Source: Tetrahymena thermophila SB210 (lineage: Eukaryota; Ciliophora; Oligohymenophorea; Hymenostomatida; Tetrahymenidae). From it: a stretch of DNA of 64,000 bases. Position numbers and translations under genes: made by a program. Below are positions 1 through 11,813 of the stretch, piece after piece. The stretch lies in the NCBI RefSeq assembly GCF_000189635.1, contig NW_002476380.1, positions 124,001 through 188,000 of the forward strand. The letters are read 5' to 3'. Below the pieces are notes generated by a model that saw nothing but the letters and a program-made list of their open reading frames with translations, searched no databases and had not been told where the DNA came from. Each line of letters starts with the position of its first letter. Position 1 is the first letter of the stretch.

Positions 1-1804
1 TGCAGCTCCAGAAATATTAAATTTAATGCATATGAATGCCAATTAAAAAGTTTTAAATTACAATCCTTTTAGTCAAGATATATATAGCTTAGGTTTAACA
101 TTGATTTTAATGAAAAATTTGTATGATGAAGTTGATTTTGATACACTTCTTAGCAAGGTAAATTTAGAAAAATTGAAAAATGTTTGTTGAAATCAATTTT
201 TTTCATAAATTTAGGTTAAATAATCAGGGTCTGCAAATATCAACATTGATTTAGGAAGTATGGAATTAAATTAGCTTGTTGATTAAATGGTGAACAAATA
301 TCCTTAGAGAAGAATAAATGCAATCTAATTAGAATAGTATAGTTAGAGGGTTTATCCTATTGAGGATTACCCTAAAATTAATGAAAATAACCTTATTATA
401 AGTTTAAACTACAAACATAAAAAGATTTCTGAACAAGAGTAACAAACATATATAGTTTACTTTGAATTAAATTTATAGATTGAAAATTATATGAATAGGT
501 ATTTGTTAAATTAAGAGCTGTTGGCAAAAGAGTATTTCAATATGCTTGATTTTGATTAGTGGATATATAAATATGATGAAATCATCAGCTCACATGAAGC
601 ATAAGGATCTAACTTAGCAAAAGCTGAAACACTATAAAAAATTGGAGAGGGATATTTGATTTTAAATGATGTTTATAGAGGTAAATTAATTAATAATTAT
701 TTTTTAATTTATAACGATTAAAACTAAATAATTCAAAAGCTAAAGATTATTTTATGAAGGCTTCTGTGATATTTAATGAAGAAGGACATGAGTGTAGAAA
801 AAGGAGTTAATTAGAAGGAGCAATCAGATATTATGAGATAGCTATTGAATGCGTTAGAAAAGGTAATAATGGGGAGGATACCTCAGAGCTGGCACTGCTG
901 CTAGAAAATATAGGAAACATATATAAAATGAAGGGTGATTTTCCTAAAGCAAGAGCATTTTAAGAGGAAGCACTTTAAATAATTTTGATATAAGTTGGCG
1001 AAAAGAGTGTTGAGGCTGCTAGGCTGTATAATAATTTAGGTAATCTTTATGCTAGCTTAGGACTTTATAAAAAAGCTGATAAGAGACTTAAAAAAGCATT
1101 GAAAATAGTTGATAATTTATATGTTTCAGCAGAAGAGCAAGCATAACTTAAGGCTCTTTGTTTATGCTCACTCGGAGAAATACACAGACTCAGAGGAAAT
1201 TTAGGTATTATTGAAATTTAATATGAAAAAGTTTTTATTTTTTATTTGGCTTTATAAAGAAAACTCGTTAGAATTTTTAGAAGAAGCCCTTGAAATTAGA
1301 GAACAAGTTTTCGGATCAGGTCATATAGAATTAGCTTCTAATTGCGAAAATTTAGGAAATGTTTATTTTGATTTAGGAGATTTTCATAAGGCTAAGAAGT
1401 TCTATGAGAGAGCACTAGTAATTAAGAAGAGCTCACTTCCAAAAGATTCACCTGAAATAGCACTAACTTTAAATAATTTAGGAAATGTATGTAAGAGCTA
1501 GAAAGAAATTGAAAAGGCTAAAAAATGTTATGAAGAATGCTTGTAAATTTTATATACAAAGTTTGGATAAGAAACTGATAATCCTACAGTTGCCACGTCT
1601 TTAGGAAATCTAGGCTTAGTATATAAAGAATTAGGTAGCTTAGTTGCTGCATAAAGCAATCTCTAAAAGTGCTTAGAAATATTAGCTAAATCAGTTGGTG
1701 AAGACCACCCTGATTTTATATTCTTTTAAAAGCATTTATACAGATTAAACTAAAGAATTAACAACTCTCAGTATGCTAGCTCTGCTTACTAATCAAATTA
1801 TTGA
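1..1804 (+). CDS. Protein kinase-TPR repeat protein (5' partial)
   Basis: Exons 2-157, 215-680, 740-1204 and 1260-1804 give a 543-residue C-terminal part ending at TGA 1802-1804; introns of 57, 59 and 55 nt are all GT...AG and keep frame. The first residues read A-APE-I-L followed about 25 residues later by D-I-Y-S-L-G, which match kinase subdomain VIII (APE) and the conserved Asp of subdomain IX, so the catalytic N-lobe lies upstream of the window. From about residue 225 on there are at least five kinesin-light-chain-style TPRs with spacing near 42, marked by repeated LxNLGNVY, ALEI and AKxFYERAL patterns. TPRs bind partner proteins, so this is probably a scaffolded signalling kinase; the partner cannot be read from sequence. 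Kinase-TPR fusions are common in ciliates. The stretch 1211-1501 that looks like a separate ORF in the standard code is just part of intron 3 and exon 4. Confidence 0.88.
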
Positions 1805-2455
1805 GAATAAAATTTTGAAATTTTAACAAATTTTTATACAACAAGAAACTAATATAGAGTCTTTTATTCACTATTTATATTTATATTATTTCATTTATAA
1901 GTTTTAATTATTTTCTAAAATAAAATATATTATTTCTTCTATAAAATCACTTAACAATTCTGCTTTTTATTCTAAATTTTCATAAGCTTTAATTACAAAT
2001 TTTAATTGTTATCCTAAAAAAATAAATTCTAACACAGATATCAATTTATATTTTATTTGTGGTAAAAATTATTTTCTACTTGAAGTAGTAGTTATTCACT
2101 TATTGTTTCAATTTTTATCCAGAAAAATTGATAATTTTCAATTCATTTAAAATCCATTTTTTATTTATAATTTTATTATCGAAGCAATAAAAATAATTGG
2201 ATATTTAAAAAGGTTTATTATTCATTTTATAAATAAAATGTAAGCTTTTGATGATTTTTATTTTGTTTTTGTAAGTGACATATATTACATATTTCAATAA
2301 AGTTAAGTTAGTGGCTCACTTTTAATAGCAAGTTTTTAGAGATAGTAATTTATTAAAAAATCAACTTTTAATAAAAAATAAATAAAAATAGGTAATATTA
2401 AATTTTTAAATAGAAAACTTTATAGTTTTATTAAATATAAAAATAGTCAATAAAA
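1805..2455. other. Gene-free A/T-rich spacer
   Basis: No supported ORF, RNA or repeat was seen. It separates two co-directional genes and must hold the 3' UTR of the kinase-TPR gene and the promoter of the next gene. Confidence 0.6.
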
Positions 2456-3652
2456 ATGAAATCATTAGCAAAAAAAATATTCTGCTGGTATTTTAGTTTT
2501 GTGTAAGACCTTTTTGAATTGGTTTTTGGTATAAAGATTTTTAGGATATTCTATTATGTAGTTAATCAGATTTTAAGATTCTTAAAATTTGCGTTTATAT
2601 CATTCCATATAGTAATAATTATTTATTACTTTATGTATCCGCAACATGTTTACAAATAGTTGTTATTTCATAAAAATGAATTAAACAACTATTTTAGCTA
2701 CTTTTTAGAAAATTCTACAACTTAATAGCTATGCTATCAATGGAGGCTATACAAGAGTGCTCTGATTGAATAGGAGGAGACTTTAAATATTTTAGAATCA
2801 AGAGTTAAAAAGGAAGAGAAGCAATTAGAAATATATGTTTAACAAAGTCTGAAATAAGTAAACATTGAAAATGATTAGAATTAAAAAGAAAGGAACTCAT
2901 CTGAAAACAATAAAATAGAAAGTGATGATATAACTTTGAATATCTTAAATTACTAAAACAATATAAAGAAGTATAAAAGTGAGTATGATGAATATAAATC
3001 AAAATTAGTTGGATACAACGAATAGAAGAAAAAGGAAATGATGTGGCAGAATTGGATAGAAATGGATTTAATTTGTAATCTACATGCAAACTAGAATACA
3101 GCAGCAGATTTCTCACCATCTAAAAGAAATACTGAAACAAGTAGTATTTTGTTAGAGTTACAAATTTTGAATCTTAGTTAATACCCATTGAAGGTGATTC
3201 CCTTAAATATAGTTTTGATAGATAAGTTTAATTAGAAAATACCTTTAAAGAAAGATATTATTATTTAGTAAGATCATTAGGCTAGGAAATCATATTGGGA
3301 AAAGGTTCTTTCTGCAATACTCTAAAAGTGCTTTCATATACTAGGAATAGATATAGAAGAAGATGTTTTTGAAATTAGACAGCAGATAGATGCTTTTAAA
3401 AAGGAATCAGGCATTGGAAGCGACATATCTGGAATCTTAATATCATTAGAAAATCCTAATAACTAATATTTAATACAGCAAGCAAGAATTGAAATAATAC
3501 CTTCTTTGTAGGGATTAAAATATTTAATTTTCCACTACTTTTATGCAACATTTGTAGGATTATTCACTGTAATTATAATCTATTTATACGTTATTACAGG
3601 GTTAATGTAGTGCTGCTGCAATCTTCGTGGAAAAAAGAATAAAAATGAATGA
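2456..3652 (+). CDS. Two-pass membrane protein, seipin-like
   Basis: Intronless, 398 residues, ATG 2456 to TGA 3650-3652. A membrane segment lies near residues 44-61 (FAFISFHIVIIIYYFMYP) and a second near 355-385, with about 290 residues between. The second segment begins LQGLKYLIFHYFYATFVGLF, which resembles the seipin C-terminal signature in which a G-L-R-Y-L-L-type motif leads into the last helix. Seipin is an ER protein with cytosolic ends and a lumenal domain that shapes lipid-droplet assembly; the topology here (short N-tail, TM, large lumenal part, TM, short basic tail) fits. Residues about 90-190 are charged and Gln-rich and look like a coiled-coil insertion that ordinary seipins lack. 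The assignment rests on topology plus one motif and is tentative; otherwise call it a hypothetical two-pass membrane protein. Confidence 0.6.
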
Positions 3653-4156
3653 AACTTTATTACATTTATTATTATTTATTCAATGTAAATTTTCTATTTA
3701 ACAAAAAGTGTATTTTAATTTTAAAGTAATTAGCCAATGGATGGTATGTTGGTTGATTGATTTGTTGATAGTTATTTTTTATTTATTGATTTACTTACTT
3801 ACTTTTATTTCAATTAATTTATAAAAGTAAGCACTTTAATTGAGTGCTAAAATTAAAAAAAATGACATTATAAAGATTTGCATTTATCCATTAAAATAGA
3901 TGATTTCTCAAAATAAAAAATTGGTTCAAGCAACTTTTATAAACGTGTTGATAAGTAAATGTAATAATTATTTATTTGTCGTACTTTAATTACTTTTTTA
4001 ATCTTTAGATAAGCAAAGAAAGAATTTATCAATTTTATTTAGAGATATTTAATTACTTTTTTAAAATAAAAATTTATCAAAAATATAATAACAAACATAT
4101 AGTTTTAAAAAGTTTAATTAAGGTAAAAAAATAAATAAATAGTATACTAAACAAAC
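3653..4156. other. Gene-free A/T-rich spacer
   Basis: No coding signal. A short GGTTCAAG string near 3922 recalls a tRNA B box, but no cloverleaf can be drawn around it. Confidence 0.55.
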
Positions 4157-6601
4157 ATGGCTGACACTAGCTCAATAGTTTCCGATAATAAATTTTTAGA
4201 AATTTATTCAAACAAGTACATTCTCACTACCAACCTATCTAAGGATTAAGTAGTCATGTAGAATTTTCAAAACAATTCATATTTTTATCACAATTTTTGC
4301 TCATTGAATTAATGAAAATATTAATCTGTAATCATAGAATTCTTAATATTGTTTTAATTATTTTCAAAAGCGACTTAGCCACATCAGAACTCAAAAAAGA
4401 GACAAGAGGATCAAGTGGTTCATAAACTTTAGTTTCAGTAATAGTTTATTTTTTAAGATTTTTTCTAAGGCTCCATTGATCATTTAACTTGGAAAAAGCT
4501 ACTACAACAGATAACGAATTTCAATTAAAATGAATGATTTGAGAGTTAACTAAATCATGAATATAAATATTTTACTTTGACTTAAATAAATAGAAAGTAG
4601 GACTTAAAGCTATTTATGGTATTTGCTAATTAGAGCACTCTAATTATTTGATTGCTGTTACTTAGTCTTTCACCATAGGATCACTTTACAATAAAAATAT
4701 TCAACAATTAAAGGAAATTTAATTTTACCCTATCAACCCTTAAAGAGAGTAATGAATTACATCAACTTTGCAAATTTTAAAATATATTAATCTAAAAAAT
4801 AATACATAGAATAAACCCAGCTGATTAAAAATACATAGACATGATGCAATCAATTTTTTAAACAAAAATGTTTTACTTTTCTGATGAATATGATCTCACT
4901 AACTCCTTCTAGAGATTCATCAAAAATAAAGTTGACAAGAACAACTACAATCCTAATTTCTGTTACAACGAATGCTACCTCCATGATTTCATTAAAAACG
5001 GATGTCAAGAATGGATTTCTCCTTTTATCTCTGGTTATGTTAAGATCGACTATTGCTAATTAGATGTAATTATATTATTTATAAATTTATCAAATTTTAA
5101 TTGTATTTAATCAAATGTTACTTTTTATTAGGATACTGTTGTCAATTTCATTCTTATAAGCAGAAGAGATAAGAGAAGAGCTGGTATGAGATTTATTTCA
5201 AGAGGTACTGATTTAGATGGTAATCCTACAAATATGGCTGAAACTGAATAAATTATTGTTTTAACTAAGGTAAAAAATATTTTAAATAGATAAATATAAA
5301 GAAATTTTTTTTTTTTACTTAGGGATAATACAACAATATTTATAGTTTTGTTTAAACAAGAGGATCAATGCCATTCTTGTGGAACTAAAAACCTAATTTG
5401 AAATGGGCTCCTAGGGGTGCTCCAATCGGTGAAGAGGCCGAAAATATTGAATTTTGCAGAAAACACTTTGCAGATTAAGAAAAACTATATTCTAGATAGG
5501 TTTTAGTTAATTTAATAGACAAAAAAGGCAATACTTAGCTTAAGTTAGGCCAATACTTCTAAAAAATGGTAGAAGCCCTTAAAGATAAAAATTTAAAATA
5601 CATTTGGTTTGATTTCCATCACGAATGTAGAAAAATGAAGTATGAAAACCTCTAAAAATTATTAGATATGTTCAAGGAAGACCTTGATGATATTGGATAT
5701 TTTGAATTTTAATACACTAAAGATAAAGTAAATTATATTTAAAATTTAAAGGTAGCTTTTAAAATTATAATAATTATAAATATAAGATTGAGACTCCTAG
5801 CATTAAAAAGCTTTAAAAAGGTACAGTAAGAACTAATTGCATGGATTGCTTAGATAGAACAAATGTCGTCTAATCAGTAATAGCTAGAAAAGTTTTACAT
5901 CAAATTCTTTACACTGCAGGTGTAACAAGCAAGACAGCTGTAAAATTAATTTAAATTAAAAAAATGAAAATAAAGCTGTTTTTAAATTTAAATAGTCAAC
6001 AGCTTTAGAAAAGTTGCCTGAAAAATTGGAAGATATTTTCAGAGCAAACTGGACTAGAAACGCAGATGTAATCAGTATTTTATACACAGGTACTGGAGCT
6101 TTAAAAACTGATTTTACAAGGTAAATTAATAAATTTAAAAAAGGAATTTTAATTAAAATATTTAAAAATAGAACTGGTAAGAGAACAAAATAAGGTGCAA
6201 TCAATGATGGTATTAATTCAGTATAAAGATATTTCTATGGTAATTTCTTCGATGGGCATAAATAGGTAATTATCATAAAAATTAAAGAAATTATTTTTTT
6301 TTATTTTTTAAATTTGATAAATCAGGATTGCATTGACCTTTTGTTAGGAAAAATTAGACCAAGAGAAACTAAGATTAAATAAGGAATTAATCCTATGTTA
6401 TTCTTAGTAGGTTTCCTTCTTCTAGGGCCATTTATTTTAAAACCTTAATTAGATAAAATTTTAGTTGGTGAAAATGCAGAAGCTGGATTCGTTACATCAT
6501 TATGTGGATTTGTTTCTCTTGTTGCATCCCTTCTTATTTTAGCTAAAGGAGCCGTTTCATTTAATTAATTCTTTGTTTAAAAACCAACACTCCCATAATG
6601 A
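4157..6601 (+). CDS. SAC1: SAC1-family phosphoinositide phosphatase
   Basis: Nine exons: 4157-4249, 4594-4748, 4810-5065, 5132-5269, 5323-5727, 5787-5939, 5996-6120, 6172-6265 and 6326-6601, giving 564 residues, close to the usual length of about 590. SAC1 dephosphorylates PI4P (and PI3P) at ER/Golgi membranes. The catalytic CX5R loop is complete: RTNCMDCLDRTNVVQ with Cys367 and Arg373. Other family blocks are present: YFSDEYDLTNS, QTRGSMPFLWNQKPNLKW-type text, FDFHHECRKMKYENL and GTGALKTDFTRTGKRT. Two hydrophobic segments near residues 495-512 and 525-550 give the expected C-terminal hairpin anchor. An apparent frameshift at 4749 disappears once the intron 4749-4809 is recognised. The first intron (4250-4593, 344 nt) is much longer than the rest; it joins in phase and gives the right distance to the Y-G-I block, but an extra small exon inside it cannot be excluded. 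Confidence 0.93.
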
Positions 6602-7345
6602 AAACTAAATTAAATTACATTAGCTAATTAAAAAATAGAATAATTGTCAAACTATAATAATAAGTAAGTAAGTAATTAATATATATGGCTATCTACATAA
6701 TTAAATAATTTTCAAAATAAAATATTTATATAGCTCAATGTTTTATGTTTCTTTTCCATCACAATCACTTCACTTTTTCTATTCACATTATTTTTAAAAA
6801 AAAATTTAAATCTTAATTAAAAATAAGATAAATAAATATTTGCAGCATTTAAATTAACTTCAAGATTTTTAAGTAAATAAATTAAATATAAATAAGATTA
6901 AATTGAGTTAAATAAAAATAATTTTAAGATCAATTAAAATTTTTTAATAAAATTTTATTTAAAATATTTAATTCTATTTTTGTAAAAAATATTATAAATC
7001 ACTTTTATTGTTTATTTTTCAATAATAAAATACAATTTATCATTTTTTTAAAGTAATAAAATACTATTTATGATTTTTTTGTTTTTAGTTGTTATTTTAA
7101 AGATGATAATTAGAAATTTATATTAGCTTATTTTAATTTTATAAATAACTTTACAGCTTCTATTTATTAAATGATAAATTAAATAACTAATGCAATTTTC
7201 TTTTTGAGAATGAGGAAACAAAAATTTTATAATGATAAGTTTTTTTAAGATAAATAAAATTAAATAAATTTATTTTGATATAAATTAATTTAAAAATTTT
7301 AAATATTTTTTTAATAACTAAATTATTTTATAAATTGTTTATTTT
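6602..7345. other. Gene-free spacer between convergent genes
   Basis: A/T-rich with runs of T and A; holds the 3' ends of SAC1 (+) and the TBC gene (-). Nothing else was recognised. Confidence 0.6.
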
Positions 7346-9401
7346 TCAGATAAGAATGCAAGAGGAATCAGTGCTTTATTCAAAGTTCTGTTTTTTTTAA
7401 AGAGGTAAATTATTAATTTCTTTATGCTTTTTATTATTTTTATGATTCTATATATAATTTTATAGCTTTTTATTTAAAAAATATTTATAAACTTTCATTT
7501 TTAAGATAAATTTACTTTTTTAGAATCAACTAGCAAAGATATTAGAAAAATATCATTTTCTTTTAGTTTTTTAAGTATTTTTTCTAAGATTTATATTTCT
7601 GAGTGAGTTTAAATAGAATTTATAACAAAAGATATGTGAGTGTTTACTTACTAAGGATCATTTTTTTTAATAAATTCAATTATTTGATTAGAATAATCGT
7701 TGATATATTTATCTGATTTATCTGATTTACTAAGCTTTGATAAAGAAAAAGGAATAGTGTTTGGAAAAGGTTATGCATCGGGAGTTGTAATTCTACAGTC
7801 AATTAAATTAAAAGTAATATTTTCCCCTTTTTTATTTTCAATACTTTCTATTATTTCTTAAGAATATAAAGGAATCATATCTTCAACCAAATTTAAGTTC
7901 AACATATTTTAAATGTCTTCAATGCTTAAAACTAATAATAAAAAATATAAATTAAATTTTAATTTATTTTTAAAATTTTATTTACTTGAATGATCATTGA
8001 AGCCAATGTTGTCTATAAAATGTTCAAATGATTTTGGTGTATTATTTTTTATTTAATCAGCCCTTTAAGTTAGTTATTATATTTTAAATTTAAAAATAAT
8101 TTACAATTAATTAATTAGTTTACTTCAAAAAAAGTTTCTACACACATTCTTTCGTTTCTAAATTTTTTATCTTTTTGTTAAAAAATATAATAACGCTGTC
8201 TTAATCCTCTTCATACTTATTCCAAATTTCCTATTAAAATTTAAGTTACTATTTTTGTGAAAATGGTACTCTAATTTTACTTCTTCTTGAGTCAGAATAA
8301 GCCCTATGGCTAAATAAAAAATATAGTTGCAATTACTCCTCTTTAAATATTCATCATAGATCAAATAAACTAAGTCTAAGCGAGTGCCTCTTTTGTTTTA
8401 TTACAAATAAAATAAATAAAATTTCTCTTTGATGAGTTAATCTCACTAAGAAAACATAGTTAGAATCCACTAAGTAACAGTGGCAGATAAGTCTATATCA
8501 AGTTCTACTAGCAACTTTGATAACTTCTAAGAGTGATATTTCAGTAAAATCTTACAAAGAGCTATAGAGCAATTTGCATGTGGAAGAGATTTTCCTCTAT
8601 CAGAAATCTATATTTATATATATAATAGAAGAACTTTTAAATCTATTTTATATTTTAAAAGATTACTCTTGCTTTGAGCACTTCAGGGAAATATTTATTC
8701 ATAAAAGCATTAAAATAAGCATAGCATTTTGGTAATTTAAAGGTAGGACTTCTTAATAATAAAAAAGGAGCTATTATCTAATATGATAAAATATAAAATT
8801 ATAAATACTACAGAAATACTTATAATTATAAAAGAAAAAATTACGTCAAGCATGCCTTGTTAATAGTTAACTTAATTGCTTATGCAGTAGAATGTTGCAA
8901 TTAATTATAGATTTTACTATGTTTTTTCTTTTTTAAAATATTCTTCTGAATTTCTTGTCCTATTCAAGTCTCTTTATAAAACTCTATATTTAAAAACTAG
9001 AATTATTGATTTTATAAAAAAGAATTCCATTTCAAAGTTCTTTTGCAGTAAATTTATTTATACATTGCAACAAGTAAATAAATATTTTTGCAATAGGTCT
9101 TTTATAATGTTTTTTGAATTAATATAAATGCTTTAATTTTACTATTAATCTGGGAAATCTAGATTTCTGTCCCATTTTTTAAATTTTATTACTTCTATTT
9201 GAGTATTCTCATCGTACAAATATTTCTAATTTACGAATTTTTAATGTTTCAATTAAGCAATATGACAATGATGATAATTATATTTACTTTCCAATCTAAA
9301 AGTTGTTTTTCGCTTTAACTCTATTGAGTTTCTTAAGATTAAAAACTCGATTTCGATGAATTATCTTTGCTATAATTTGTATTATTTTAAGAGTCTTCCA
9401 T
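7346..9401 (-). CDS. TBC domain (Rab-GAP) plus rhodanese-like protein
   Basis: Nine exons on the minus strand: 9288-9401, 8845-9225, 8667-8777, 8447-8607, 8281-8389, 8124-8230, 7986-8062, 7516-7931 and 7346-7447, giving 525 residues. The TBC domain covers about residues 110-330. Both catalytic fingers of Rab-GAPs are present: LQRDLNR (IxxDxxR type, Arg127) and YQQG (YxQ, Gln161), so GAP activity is plausible. Further TBC blocks are APFLLL, AFMNKYFPEVL, LLKYHS and TQWILTMFSQ. A rhodanese-like fold follows (about 390-490, NLIDCR strand) but the active-site loop has no cysteine, so it is probably non-catalytic. The TBC-rhodanese order recalls TBC1D23 and the C-terminal half of TBCK; there is no kinase domain here and the N-terminus is a short Ser/Gln-rich tail. 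A role in endosome/Golgi traffic is inferred. The standard-code ORF at 8167-8364 is a fragment in which an intron (8231-8280) is read through. Confidence 0.88.
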
Positions 9402-10072
9402 TTTTACTATGAAATCAAATTTCTTAATATGAAAACTGAGTTGAGTTATTTTTTTATAAACTTCAAAAATTATCCAAATTATTAAATTTTCGATCTATAT
9501 TTTAGATAAGCAATAACATATCAAAATACAATTTTTTGATCAATAAACAACACTAAAGACCAAAAACTTAACACAGAATATTCAAAAATATTGAATAACA
9601 AATTAAATTTTTTTGTAATCACAAATACACTTAAAAATTCTTTTGACTTATTGAATTTTTGTTGATTTAGGTTACTTATGAATATTAATTAATAAAATTT
9701 TATCTCATTTTTAATTAATAGTAAGCAAAGCTGATATTTTTTTTAATTTTACAAACTAAACCATTTTTTTAATTTTTTTGGAAAATTATATTAAATTTAT
9801 AAATCAGCAAATAATGGAGATAAAGTAATTAATTACTAATTTTTATTAACTATTTTAATAAATTTAATTTAATTATCACTATTTATAACTAATTATTTAT
9901 AAACCAAAGATTTTATAAATTTAATTTTATATTCTTCTTTAATTAATATTTATTTGTAAGAATCATTAAGCTTAATAACAAAATATATATAAAGGCACTT
10001 TGTTTTTAAAATTAACTAAAGAGCAAACATTTAATATTTATAAAATAATAAATAATTTTGAAAAATTATGCT
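9402..10072. other. Gene-free spacer between divergent genes
   Basis: Shared upstream region of the TBC gene (-) and the small gene at 10073 (+). Strongly A/T-rich; no repeat, RNA or motif recognised. Confidence 0.6.
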
Positions 10073-10649
10073 ATGCAGCAATACAGAAATATTCTAAAGG
10101 TATAGTTATTAAATTGATTTTTTAAATTTTACTTAAGTTATTTACAAAAAAAAATAAATATATTATGGTAAACACAAAAAGATAATTAATAAGAACTATT
10201 CTATGATTCCTGATCTTAAATAAACTCTTTCTAAGATTATGAGACATAGTATATAAGAAAATAGCAATCGTTTAAAACCACAAGAAATAGAAAACGAATT
10301 TAAAATGCTGTCAGATAAAATTGTAAAAATATACTTTGATGTATACGGAGGAAATATTGATGAATAAAAATATATCTATGATCAACGCAAGTATGGCGAT
10401 ATTTACTAATATAAACCTCTAATATCTTTAAAATAATTTTACTAAAACACAGCTATTTAGGAAGATAAATATTATAAAATATATACACTAATAATGAAAT
10501 ATCATTTTTTTAGCAATTTTAACTAATACTTCTACATAAATAAAAAAAAAATAGAATCTTCTATAATTAACTAAGAACTACAAAAAGAAGCTTAACAAAT
10601 TGATTGTCCTTTTAAAATACCTATTATTTAAGGAAAATATATAAAATGA
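10073..10649 (+). CDS. Hypothetical protein, 164 aa
   Basis: Two exons, 10073-10099 and 10182-10649, with an 82-nt GT...AG intron; ends at TGA 10647-10649. The protein starts MQQYRNILK and continues with a soluble, charged sequence (EIENEFKMLSDKIVKIYFDV, residues about 46-65), then Tyr/Lys-rich text. No signal peptide, membrane segment, coiled coil or cysteine pattern is evident and I do not recognise the family. The upstream ATG at 10068 is in a different frame relative to the splice. The ORF is long for this base composition and the intron is canonical, so it is probably real, but the tiny first exon is less certain. Confidence 0.6.
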
Positions 10650-11061
10650 ACTTAAATAATAAATTTTATGATTTGTTTTTGTTGTACTTTTATGAGTTCA
10701 TTTACAAGAGAATTAAAACAATATAGCAAATAGCAAGAAATATTTTTGGATTTTGTTACATTTTAAAAAAGAAATTATTAAACTAACTGTTTTTAATAAA
10801 AAACATTGAATTTTTAATTAAATTATATGAAATTAATATAATTAATTATTGTTTTGTGACGTAGAATAAATATTATGAATGTAATATATATATTTATACA
10901 TGCATTTATCATTCATTATTTTTGTTAAAATTTTTCATTTTTAATTAATTTTATAAAATAGTAATTATTTTTTAAGTAATCTTTTCACTTAAATTAAAAA
11001 CTTCTATCAAATAAGTTATCCATAATACATTCCAAATTTAAGCTTTAACAAAACATATATT
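10650..11061. other. Gene-free A/T-rich spacer
   Basis: No coding or RNA signal; contains a short TATATA-rich tract near 10881-10900. Confidence 0.55.
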
Positions 11062-11730
11062 ATGGATAACACTTATATAAACACAGAGAGGTCTAAATAT
11101 TTAGATGTACCTTCTATTGAGTACTCAATAAGCGCTATGATTAGTTAGAGGAACAGAAATAATACAGAAAAATCCTTAAATTGTATTTAGGATGATTAGT
11201 AGAATTAAAGTAATAGCAATTAGTAAGGATTAACATATAGCTTAGGATAATAGGTGGAAAAAATAAAAGATAATTAATTATAGAAAGAGTTTATTTTTTA
11301 TGATTATAAGTTACCATTTAAAAAAATTGATAGCGAGAGTGAGTAAGAAAGGAATTTTAATGATAGTGTAATCTCAGATAAACTTGAGCCTATGATTATT
11401 AGCTTATCTTAGAAAAAATCTGATATGTCTAGCCCAATAAGAAGCCCTCTAATCTTAGAAGATTCTGCAAAAAAGAAAGATAAAATAAAGAAAAAAAACA
11501 AATACTTTGCTGATTTAATTGAAAACAGTACAATTACCTAATCAGCAAAGAAAGAAAAAGAAAAGCAACAAGAAAATATGAAAACATTTTTTGAACAAGA
11601 AAATGATTACCTAAAAAATGTTTATGGAAAGTATTATGAATAGAGTAAATTTTAAAGCATAATTCCTTTTAATTTATTCGAGAAGCTGCAATAAAAATAA
11701 GTATAGTTAATTAATATTTAACTTGTTTGA
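11062..11730 (+). CDS. Hypothetical Ser/Gln/Lys-rich protein, 222 aa
   Basis: Single exon, ATG 11062 to TGA 11728-11730. Low-complexity Asn/Gln/Ser N-terminal half, then a Lys-rich stretch (KKKDKIKKKNKYFADLIE around residues 140-157) and an acidic/aromatic C-terminus ending QQKQVQLINIQLV. It has no membrane segment and no recognised domain. It lies 83 bp upstream of the ion-channel gene on the same strand. I considered whether it was a first exon of the channel: the frame ends in TGA before any usable acceptor and the channel has its own ATG with its own N-terminal tail, so separate genes fit best. The short spacing remains suspicious. Confidence 0.6.
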
Positions 11731-11813
11731 TTCAATTAATTTATAATTTGGATGAAATTTCTACTAAAATAATTTTATTCTTTTTAAAACACAAGAATTA
11801 GGATAAATAAGAG

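Noticed and set aside
2805..3119. Minus-strand ORF
   Set aside because: Antisense shadow of the seipin-like gene.
3915..3935. Possible tRNA B box
   Set aside because: No acceptor stem, D arm or anticodon arm can be built around it.
4741..4755. Apparent +1 frameshift in the SAC1 gene
   Set aside because: The intron 4749-4809 (GT...AG, 61 nt) joins the two frames in phase and restores family homology.
8167..8364. 65-codon minus-strand ORF as a gene, and an apparent frameshift in the TBC gene
   Set aside because: It overlaps two real exons of the TBC gene and reads through the 50-nt intron 8231-8280, which explains the frame change.
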